Shown in pieces: positions 57,769 through 64,000 of a DNA stretch of 64,000 nt. Each line of letters begins with the position of its first letter. Position 1 is the stretch's first letter. The position numbers and the translations under genes are program-made. Where the stretch lies: contig NZ_JACCBU010000001.1 in NCBI RefSeq assembly GCF_013407955.1, forward strand, positions 5,580,001 through 5,644,000, given 5' to 3'. Source of the DNA: Microlunatus parietis (GTDB taxonomy: Bacteria > Actinomycetota > Actinomycetes > Propionibacteriales > Propionibacteriaceae). Below the pieces are notes generated by a model that was not told where the DNA came from, searched no databases, and worked only from the letters and a program-made list of their open reading frames with translations.

Positions 57769-59049
57769 GTGGATCCGCTATCCGTCATTCTCGGGATCAT
57801 CGTCATCGGCCTGGTCGTCGTGCTGCTCGGCAGCATGATCAAGGTGATCAGGCAGCAGCGCGTCGGGGTGGTGGAGCGACTCGGCAAGTTCCGGCGGACG
57901 CTCGATCCCGGCCCGCACCTGTTGATCCCAGTCTTCGACAAGGTCCGCTACAACATCGACATGCGGGAGACCGTGGTCCCGTTCCCGCCGCAGGGCGTGA
58001 TCACCGAGGACAACCTGATGGTCAACATCGACTCGGTGATCTACTTCCAGGTGATCGATCCGGTCCGGGCCGCGTACGAGGCACAGAACTACATCCAGGC
58101 CATCGAGCAGCTCACCATGACCACGCTGCGCAACATCATCGGCGGGCTCGATCTCGAGCAGACCCTGGTCAGCCGCGAGGAGATCAACGGCAAGCTCCGG
58201 GTGGTGCTGGACGAGGCGACCGGCAAGTGGGGGATCAAGGTCAACCGGGTCGAGCTGCGCTCGATCGAGCCGCCGGCGACAATCCGGGACGCGATGGAGA
58301 AGCAGACCCGGGCCGAGCGGGACAAGCGGGCCGCGATCCTGACCGCGGAGGGCCAGCGGCAGTCGCAGATCCTGTCCGCCGGCGGTGAGAAGGAGTCGGC
58401 GATCCTGCGGGCCCAGGGCGATCGGGAGGCCGCGGTGCTCCGGGCCCAGGCCGACCGGCAGTCCCAGATGCTCCGGGCCGAGGGCGAGGCGCAGGCGATC
58501 ACGACGGTGTTCAACGCGATCCACGCGGGCCAGCCGGACCAGTCGCTGCTGTCGTACCAGTATCTGCAGATGCTGCCGGCGATCGCTCGCGGCGACGCGA
58601 ACAAGGTCTGGGTCATCCCGAGCGAGATCGGCAAGGCGCTGGAGGGGCTCGGCGGCGCGGTCAGCTCGGCGGTGTCGTCCATCCCGACCGCCCCGAAGGG
58701 CGACTTCAAGGCGCCCGACAAGGTGGATGTCCAGGCCGAGATCGCGCAGCAGAACGCCGAGGAGGCGGAGAAGGCGGCGGCCACCGTGCAGCGGGCGATC
58801 GACGAGGCCCGGCAGCTGGAGAAGACGACCCGGTTGGGCCTCTCGACGCCGACAGGGCCGGCCGCCCTCGGTGGTCAGGCCGCTCAGTCGCCCGCCGCCC
58901 AGCCGGAGGCCGAATCGGCGCCGTCGTTCGAGCCGCCGCAGCAGCAGGCTCAGCCCGGACAGGTCCCGCCCGCGGCACCGCCGCAGTCCGGCCAGGCGCA
59001 GGGGCAGGCCGGGCCGGGTCCCGAGACGACATCCGGACCCGGGCAATAA
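57769..59049 (+). CDS. SPFH-domain (band 7, QmcA/stomatin-like) membrane protein
   Basis: 426 residues. N-terminal anchor (VILGIIVIGLVVVLLGSMIKVIRQ), then SPFH domain (QQRVGVVERLGKFRRTLDPGPHLLIPVFDKV, INGKLRVVLDEATGKWGIKVNRVELR). A long coiled coil with repeated RAQ/AD-R-QSQ-LRAEG units (about 200-270), then a Gln/Pro-rich tail. Stomatin-like proteins organise membrane microdomains together with NfeD. GTG start with GGAAGGGAAG upstream. Confidence 0.9.
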   Translation: MDPLSVILGIIVIGLVVVLLGSMIKVIRQQRVGVVERLGKFRRTLDPGPHLLIPVFDKVRYNIDMRETVVPFPPQGVITEDNLMVNIDSVIYFQVIDPVRAAYEAQNYIQAIEQLTMTTLRNIIGGLDLEQTLVSREEINGKLRVVLDEATGKWGIKVNRVELRSIEPPATIRDAMEKQTRAERDKRAAILTAEGQRQSQILSAGGEKESAILRAQGDREAAVLRAQADRQSQMLRAEGEAQAITTVFNAIHAGQPDQSLLSYQYLQMLPAIARGDANKVWVIPSEIGKALEGLGGAVSSAVSSIPTAPKGDFKAPDKVDVQAEIAQQNAEEAEKAAATVQRAIDEARQLEKTTRLGLSTPTGPAALGGQAAQSPAAQPEAESAPSFEPPQQQAQPGQVPPAAPPQSGQAQGQAGPGPETTSGPGQ

Positions 59050-59078
59050 ATCCATCGAAGTTATGAAAAGCTGGGGCC

Positions 59079-62000
59079 ATGCATTTCGACCCAGTCCTCG
59101 TCCGGCGTCGCCTCGGACGACTGCTGCCGGAGCGTCTGCGCCCGGCCGTCTATCCGCACACCCATGCGCTCACCGTCGAGCGGTACGACGTCGACGGTGA
59201 GCCGATCCCCGTCGCCGACGGGCTCGCGGCCGGCTACCAGCCGACCGAGGTGGGCGCTGCCTGGGGTTCGCCCTGGGCCACCACCTGGTTCAAGCTGACC
59301 GCCGAGGTGCCGGCCGACTGGTCCGGCCGGGAGCTGGAGGTCCTGGTCGACCTCGGCTTCGAGGGCACCGGCCCGGGCTTCGCCGCCGAGGGGCTGGCGT
59401 ACCGGCCGGACGGGACGCCGATCAAGGGCCTGCACCCGTACAACCACTGGCTGCCGGTGGAGCCCGGGAGTGACCGGGTCGAGGTGTACGTCGAGGCGGC
59501 CTCGAACCCGCAGATCACGATGCGGGTGCCGACCCTGCTCGGCGACGTGCAGACCGCGCCGGCCGAGCCGATCTACCGGCTCGCCAAGGCCGAACTGGCG
59601 GTCGTCGACGCCGAGGTCCGCGAGCTGGTCGCCGACTTCGACGTGCTGGGCCAGCTGGCCGAGGAGCTGCCCGCCGACGACCCCCGCGGCGCCCAGCTCT
59701 GGGCGACGATCTCCGACGCGCTGGACGCGATCGACCTGCACGACATCTCCGGCACGGCGGCTAAGGCCCGGGAGATCCTCGCCGTCGCGCTGGCCAAGCC
59801 GGCGAACGCAAGCGCGCACCGGCTGACCGCGGTCGGTCACGCGCACATCGACTCGGCCTGGCTGTGGCCGCTCCGCGAGACCGTCCGCAAGGTCGCCCGG
59901 ACCGCGTCCAACGTGGTCCAGCTGATGGATGATCATCCGGAGATGATCTTCGCGATGTCGCAGGCCCAGCAGCTGGCCTGGATCGAGGAGCATCGGCCCG
60001 AGGTGTTCGCCCGGGTCAAGGAGAAGATCGCGGCCGGCCAGTTCGTCCCGGTCGGCGGCATGTGGGTCGAGTCCGACACCAACATGCCGGGCAGCGAGGC
60101 GATGGCCCGCCAGTTCATCCACGGGAAGCGTTATTTCCAGGAGAAGTTCGGCATCGACACGCAAGAGGTGTGGCTGCCGGACTCGTTCGGCTACTCGGCC
60201 GCACTGCCGCAGTTGATCAAGCTCAGCGGCTCGCGGTGGTTCCTCACCCAGAAGATCTCCTGGAACAAGACCAACCTGTTCCCGCACCACACGTTCTGGT
60301 GGGAGGGCATCGACGGTTCCCGGATCTTCACCCACTTCCCGCCGGTCGACACCTACAACTCCGACCTGTCCGCCGGTGATCTTGCTCGGTCCGCCCGGCA
60401 GTTCGCCGACAAGGCGCGGGCCAACCACGCGCTGGCCCCGTTCGGGTACGGCGACGGCGGCGGCGGCCCGACCCGGGAGATGCTGGCCCGGGCGGCCCGG
60501 ACCGCCGACCTCGAGGGCTCGTCCCGGGTGACGATCGAGAAGCCGGAGGAGTTCTTCCAGAAGGCGTACGACGACTATCCGGACGCCCCGGTCTGGTGGG
60601 GCGAGCTCTACCTGGAGATCCACCGCGGCACCTACACGTCGCACGCCAAGATCAAGCAGGGCAACCGGCGCAGCGAGCACCTGCTTCGTGAGGCCGAGCT
60701 GTGGGCGACCACGGCCGCGGTGCGGCACGGCGCCGAGTACCCGTACGACGCGCTGGACCGGCTCTGGAAGATCGTGCTGCTGAACCAGTTCCACGACATC
60801 CTGCCGGGCTCGTCGATCGCCTGGGTGAACCGGGAGGCGCGCGCCACGTACCAGCAGGTGGGCGAGGAACTGGAGCAGTTGATCACCGCCTCGCTCGATT
60901 CCCTGGGCACCGGCGAGGGGCAGGCGACGGTGAACGCCGCGCCGCACGCCCGCAACGGTGTGCCGGCCCTCGGTGCGTCCGCGACCGGCGAGGCGGCGCC
61001 CGCGACGGTGACCCTTCGAGAGGCTCAGGGCGCAGCCGGTGGGTCGGAATTCCTGCTGGACAACGGAATCGTCAGCGCGATCATCGGCGCCGACGGCTTG
61101 ATCACGAGCGTTGTCGATCATGAGACCGGCCGGAACGCGATCACGCCGGGCGGCGTCGGCAACCTGCTCCAGCTGCACCCGGACGTGCCGAACGACTGGG
61201 ACGCCTGGGACGTCGACGCGTTCTACCGCAACACGGTCGTCGATCTTCGCGACGCCGAGTCGGTGGCCGTCGCGGAAGGCGTGTCCGCGGGGGTGCAGAT
61301 GGTCCGCAAGCACGGCGACTCGACGTTCACCCAGGTGATCAGCCTGGCCCCGGGCGCCCGGGCGCTGGAGATCACCACGGACGTGGACTGGCAGGAGCGC
61401 GAGACGTTCCTCAAGGCGGGCTTCGAGCTCGACCTGCGCGCCGAGGTGTCCAGCTCGGAGACCCAGTTCGGCCACGTGAAGCGGCCGACGCACGAGAACA
61501 CCAGCTGGGACGCGGCGAAGTTCGAGATCTGCGCGCACCGGTTCCTGCACGTGGCCGAGCCCGGCTACGGGGTGGCGCTGGTCAACGACTCGACGTACGG
61601 CCACGACGTCACCCGGACCGTCCGCGAGGACGGCGGCACGTCGACCACGGTCCGGCTCTCCCTGCTCCGCGCCCCGCGCTGGCCGGACCCGGAGACCGAC
61701 CTCGGCCAGCACCGGCTCCGGTACGCGATCGTGCCCGGCGCCGAGATCGCCGACGCTGTCCGGGAGGGCTACGCGATCAACCTGCCCGAGCGGACCGTCG
61801 CCGGCGGCGGCGTCGAGCCGTTGATCACGGTCGACAACCAGTCCGTCGTGGTGGAGTCGATCAAGCTCGCCGAGGACCGCAGCGGCGACGTCGTGGTGCG
61901 GCTCTACGCGGCGGACGGCGGCCGGGCGACGGCCAACGTCCATGCGGCCTTCGAGGCCACGGCGGTGACCACCGTCGACCTGCTCGAGCGCCCCCTGGCC

Positions 62001-62090
62001 GACGCGGACGCCCTGTCCAGCACCACCCCGGCCGACCTGTCGCTGTCCTTCCGCCCCTTCCAGATCATCACCCTCCGCTACTCCCGCTGA
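59079..62090 (+). CDS. GH38 alpha-mannosidase
   Basis: 1003 residues. GH38 catalytic region: VGHAHIDSAWLWPLRE (about 248-263; metal-ligand His and Asp) and VWLPDSFGYSAALPQL (about 364-379; nucleophile Asp). N-terminal galactose-mutarotase-like part and C-terminal beta domains complete the usual ~1000 residues. No signal peptide, so cytoplasmic. CCCTTCGAGAGGCTCAGGG at 61012-61030 lies in frame in the linker after residue 640, encoding TLREAQG. Possibly degrades host or plant N-glycans taken up as oligosaccharides; inferred. Confidence 0.92.
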   Translation: MHFDPVLVRRRLGRLLPERLRPAVYPHTHALTVERYDVDGEPIPVADGLAAGYQPTEVGAAWGSPWATTWFKLTAEVPADWSGRELEVLVDLGFEGTGPGFAAEGLAYRPDGTPIKGLHPYNHWLPVEPGSDRVEVYVEAASNPQITMRVPTLLGDVQTAPAEPIYRLAKAELAVVDAEVRELVADFDVLGQLAEELPADDPRGAQLWATISDALDAIDLHDISGTAAKAREILAVALAKPANASAHRLTAVGHAHIDSAWLWPLRETVRKVARTASNVVQLMDDHPEMIFAMSQAQQLAWIEEHRPEVFARVKEKIAAGQFVPVGGMWVESDTNMPGSEAMARQFIHGKRYFQEKFGIDTQEVWLPDSFGYSAALPQLIKLSGSRWFLTQKISWNKTNLFPHHTFWWEGIDGSRIFTHFPPVDTYNSDLSAGDLARSARQFADKARANHALAPFGYGDGGGGPTREMLARAARTADLEGSSRVTIEKPEEFFQKAYDDYPDAPVWWGELYLEIHRGTYTSHAKIKQGNRRSEHLLREAELWATTAAVRHGAEYPYDALDRLWKIVLLNQFHDILPGSSIAWVNREARATYQQVGEELEQLITASLDSLGTGEGQATVNAAPHARNGVPALGASATGEAAPATVTLREAQGAAGGSEFLLDNGIVSAIIGADGLITSVVDHETGRNAITPGGVGNLLQLHPDVPNDWDAWDVDAFYRNTVVDLRDAESVAVAEGVSAGVQMVRKHGDSTFTQVISLAPGARALEITTDVDWQERETFLKAGFELDLRAEVSSSETQFGHVKRPTHENTSWDAAKFEICAHRFLHVAEPGYGVALVNDSTYGHDVTRTVREDGGTSTTVRLSLLRAPRWPDPETDLGQHRLRYAIVPGAEIADAVREGYAINLPERTVAGGGVEPLITVDNQSVVVESIKLAEDRSGDVVVRLYAADGGRATANVHAAFEATAVTTVDLLERPLADADALSSTTPADLSLSFRPFQIITLRYSR
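61012..61030 (+). repeat. Variant CCCTTCGAGAGGCTCAGGG repeat inside the GH38 gene
   Basis: Differs from the 19-bp core by one base (G for C) and preserves the reading frame. It falls in the inter-domain linker. Confidence 0.7.
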
Positions 62091-62094
62091 AAAC

Positions 62095-62161
62095 CCCGCC
62101 GACCGGTCACCAAAGCAGCGTTTTCTACGGCGTGTCGCTGCACTGGTGACCGGTCGGCGGG
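62095..62161. terminator. Very strong hairpin after the GH38 gene
   Basis: CCCGCCGACCGGTCACCA (62095-62112) pairs perfectly with 62144-62161. After a 2-nt mismatch, GCAGCG (62115-62120) pairs with CGCTGC (62136-62141), leaving a 15-nt loop. It starts 4 nt after the GH38 stop. No U-tract, so it may be a GC-rich actinobacterial terminator or a mobile palindrome. Confidence 0.6.
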
Positions 62162-62181
62162 CCGGTGGGAGTTCGGATCTG

Positions 62182-62340
62182 TCAGCCGGCGGGGCTGAGG
62201 ACCACCGGCCCCAGGACCTCGTCGCACCACTGCCGGAACGTGGTTGGCGAACTCGTCTCCGGAGTGCGCTCGACCCCGCGGTCGAGCCCGTCGCGCTTGG
62301 CCTGCGCCATCTCGACCATCCCGTCGGCCAGATCTTCAAC
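62182..62340 (-). pseudogene. Remnant of an NmrA-like SDR/NAD(P)H-binding oxidoreductase
   Basis: About 53 codons ending TTFRQWCDEVLGPVVLSPAG, preceded by RHQVEDLADGMVEMAQAKRDG. This is the usual C-terminus of NmrA-type NAD(P)H-binding proteins. The N-terminal ~240 residues, with the dinucleotide site, are missing. The coding sense ends near 62340, where the LysR remnant begins on the other strand. Confidence 0.6.
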
Positions 62341-62553
62341 CTGGTGGCGTTCGGCCGTGTCGTCTGGTTCGTGCCGCGGTCGATTGTCCAGCGCAATCCG
62401 CGGCCGGACATCGCCTACCGGGAGCTGGCCGACCTGCCGCCGACGACGCTCACGGTGGCGTGGCCGCGGACCGCCCGGGACCGCGCCGTCGCCGCCTTCG
62501 TCCGTACCGCCGGCGACGTCGTCAGGAGCGTTGGGGTTCGCGCCGGAACGTGA
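62330..62553 (+). pseudogene. C-terminal remnant of a LysR-family regulator
   Basis: About 74 codons: NLVAFGRVVWFVPRSIVQ, NPRPDIAYRELADLPPTTLTVAWP, RAVAAFVRTAGDVV. These match the end of LysR substrate-binding domains (VPRS, YRPLxDLPPSTLxLAW, AAFVR). The HTH and the first ~200 residues are gone. The upstream open frame is antisense to the SDR remnant. Confidence 0.65.
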
Positions 62554-62616
62554 CGCCGGCGCCGACAGCCCTGGACACCGAGCCGCTCCCGTACCGGAAC
62601 TTGATCTTGAACGAGT

Positions 62617-63168
62617 TCAGCCGGCGATGGCGAGCTTGATCACTTCCGCGCCGGGAAGCCGGCCGGCGTCGGGGCCGGGCAGGGCGAGCTTGCTGCCGCG
62701 GATGCCGCTGCCGACGACGATCCACGGCTGTTCGGTGACGGCGGCGTCCACCAGGACGGGCCAGTCGGCGGGCAGCCCGATCGGGGTGATCCCGCCGTAC
62801 TCCATCCCGGTTCGGCTGACCGCGTCGTCCATCGGGGCGAAGGAGATCTTGCGGACGTCGAGGTGCTTGCGGACGACCCGGTTCACGTCGGCGCGGTCGG
62901 TGGCGAGCACCAGACAGGCTGCGGTCCGTTCCGTCTCGGCCCGGCGGCCGGACACCACGACGCAGTTGGCGGAGGCCTCGAGCGGAACGTCGTACGCCTC
63001 ACAGAAGGCGGCCGTGTCGGCGAGGGCGGCGTCGATCGGGGCGACCCAGGCCGGCAGGTCGAGACCGGCCAGCGCGGCGACGACGGGCGGGGCGAGCAGT
63101 TCCGGGTGATCGCCGGCCGGCGCCCAGTCGAGGGTGCCGACGCCGGGCGTGCGGGAGTTCTCGGTCAT
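62617..63168 (-). CDS. YbaK/EbsC-family aminoacyl-tRNA deacylase-like protein
   Basis: 183 residues. YbaK core: NCVVVSGRRAETERTAACLVLATDRADVNRVVRKHL, KISFAPMDDAV, TGMEYGGITPIGLP and VGSGIRGSKLALPG. The catalytic Lys of ProX/YbaK (KSL-type motif) is not obvious, as RTAACLV is present at that place, so the function may differ. Nine nt or so separate it from the AraC gene. Likely edits mischarged tRNA if active. Confidence 0.8.
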   Translation of the reverse strand: MTENSRTPGVGTLDWAPAGDHPELLAPPVVAALAGLDLPAWVAPIDAALADTAAFCEAYDVPLEASANCVVVSGRRAETERTAACLVLATDRADVNRVVRKHLDVRKISFAPMDDAVSRTGMEYGGITPIGLPADWPVLVDAAVTEQPWIVVGSGIRGSKLALPGPDAGRLPGAEVIKLAIAG

Positions 63169-63174
63169 CGGGGT

Positions 63175-63960
63175 TCAGGGTAGCCGGACGTATCGGCCCG
63201 GGGTGACGCCGAGGACCCGCCGGAAGTGTCGGGTCAGGTGGGATTGATCATGGAACCCGACCTCGGCCGCGACGTCGGCCGGCCGGTGTCCGGCGAGCAG
63301 CAGATGCCGGGCCAGGTCGACCCGCCGGCCGGTCAGATACTGATGTGGCGGGAGGCCGTACTCGGCCGCGAAGCTGCGGACCAGGTGTTCCGGGCTGGCC
63401 TGCAACAGTCCGGCCGCCTCGGCGAGCCCGAGCCCGGTCCGTACCCGGTCGTCGAGCAGTCTGCGCAGCCGGGCCGCGAGCGGCCGGTCCCGGACCGGCT
63501 TCGGCGTCGCCTCGGCCCGGTCCAGGTGAGCTTGCACCCGTTCCCGGATCAGCGCCCACCGGCTCTCCGCCTCGAGCCTTTCCGGCGCGGCCAGCACGCC
63601 GTGCAGCCGGTGAATCCGGTCCCGCAGCGCCGGATCCCGCAGCGTCGGCCGGTCCACGCCGGCGCCGACGCCGTGCAACTGATCCGGCTCGAGATAGAGC
63701 ACCCGTTTGACGAACCCGGTCCGGGTCGCCGGATGACCGTCGTGCGGCACGCCGGGCGGCAATAGCGTCACCAGGTCCGTGGTGCTGCCGTGGTCCTTGC
63801 CCTCCAACCGGTACCCGATCGCGCCCTCGTCGACGATCAGCAGGGTCCAGTCGGCGTGGGTGTGCCGCGGGTAGGCGTGATCGGTGAACCGCGCGTGGAA
63901 CACCTCCGCGATCCCGGTCGCCTGCGGGCGCCAGGCGGCGATCTCGGTTTCGGGCGCCAC
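63175..63960 (-). CDS. AraC-family transcriptional regulator
   Basis: 261 residues. N-terminal AraC cupin-like domain (HARFTDHAYPRHTHADWTLLIVDEGAIGYRLEG, VTLLPPGVPHDGHPA). C-terminal HTH pair (LGLAEAAGLLQASPEHLVRSFAAEYG, RPADVAAEVGFHDQSHLTRHFRRVLGVTPGRYV). Likely controls the YbaK gene or genes outside the window. GTG 63960 is chosen: TACGTT (63967-63972) is 6 nt upstream. A TTG at 63975 would put the promoter inside the gene. Confidence 0.88.
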   Translation of the reverse strand: MAPETEIAAWRPQATGIAEVFHARFTDHAYPRHTHADWTLLIVDEGAIGYRLEGKDHGSTTDLVTLLPPGVPHDGHPATRTGFVKRVLYLEPDQLHGVGAGVDRPTLRDPALRDRIHRLHGVLAAPERLEAESRWALIRERVQAHLDRAEATPKPVRDRPLAARLRRLLDDRVRTGLGLAEAAGLLQASPEHLVRSFAAEYGLPPHQYLTGRRVDLARHLLLAGHRPADVAAEVGFHDQSHLTRHFRRVLGVTPGRYVRLP

Positions 63961-64000
63961 ATCAAGAACGTACAAGATCGGACCTGAGCGATCGGGGCAC

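Noticed and set aside
1..64000. tRNA or rRNA genes.
   Set aside because: I saw no cloverleaf with a TTCGA-type T-loop and matching acceptor arms in the gene-free gaps; TTCGA occurrences belong to the dispersed repeat. A tRNAscan run would settle it.
1..64000. A phage, defence island or biosynthetic gene cluster.
   Set aside because: Apart from one IS element, genes are typical chromosomal housekeeping, transport and regulation genes; no integrase, toxin-antitoxin, restriction or PKS/NRPS genes were seen.

Overview
The window is GC-rich DNA (near 70% G+C by eye) from an actinobacterium. The evidence is an InhA-type enoyl-ACP reductase next to FabG, a SufR-led SUF operon with an embedded Rieske protein, a HemD/winged-helix nitrate regulator, a mycothiol-type maleylpyruvate isomerase fold protein, a deazaflavin-type oxidoreductase, a histone-like AKKAP-repeat protein, many leaderless starts (TANNNT, 6-7 nt, then ATG/GTG) and scattered CCCTTCGACAGGCTCAGGG repeats. 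Propionibacteriales (Microlunatus/Friedmanniella-like) is my best guess, from gene content and repeats only.

Layout. 1-10566: assimilatory nitrate/nitrite locus, with nirD divergent from nirB-SUMT-nnaR, then narK-nasA-nasB, and a GlnR-like box in the nirD/nirB gap. 10567-11541: gene-free, carries three repeat types. 11542-19330: mixed housekeeping and transport genes (MDMPI-fold protein, DHFR-like reductase, DUF4037, ABC-2 exporter, ATP-dependent DNA ligase, O-methyltransferase, NSS amino-acid transporter with its tiny partner). 19465-26027: sufR-B-D-Rieske-C-S-U-T with a SufR-like operator on the start codon of sufR. 26079-28415: ABC-F ATPase and a DNA-binding AKKAP protein. 28490-32020: SURF1, DUF6457, fdhD, DoxX, moaA (molybdenum cofactor handling, which the nitrate reductase needs). 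32300-38689: small membrane genes, fabG-inhA, a DUF885-like peptidase, then leuS behind a leucine-codon leader peptide and an intrinsic terminator. 38853-44464: sugar/phosphodiester locus (GH78, LacI, aldo/keto reductase, GDPD) with two palindromic operators. 44457-45120: tandem repeat array and a dispersed palindromic element. 45121-49211: iron-type ABC importer plus MFS. 49796-52045: a complete IS481-like element (50005-51796) with 15-bp target duplications and a passenger gene. 52046-59049: HAD, deazaflavin enzyme, TetR, galE, DUF1707, ABC ATPase, NfeD, SPFH. 59079-63960: GH38 alpha-mannosidase, a deletion scar joining remnants of a divergent LysR/SDR pair, YbaK, AraC.

How the parts fit. 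NarK imports nitrate, NasA with NasB reduces it to nitrite, NirB/NirD reduces nitrite to ammonium, the SUMT supplies the siroheme precursor, and GlnR/NnaR probably control the set. The SUF operon supplies Fe-S clusters for these enzymes and for MoaA. I found no rRNA, tRNA, CRISPR array, prophage or secondary-metabolite cluster. The most interesting items are regulatory or repeat-based: the leuS attenuator, a repeat inserted in frame in nirB, the 76-bp palindromic element, the IS passenger gene and the LysR/SDR scar.
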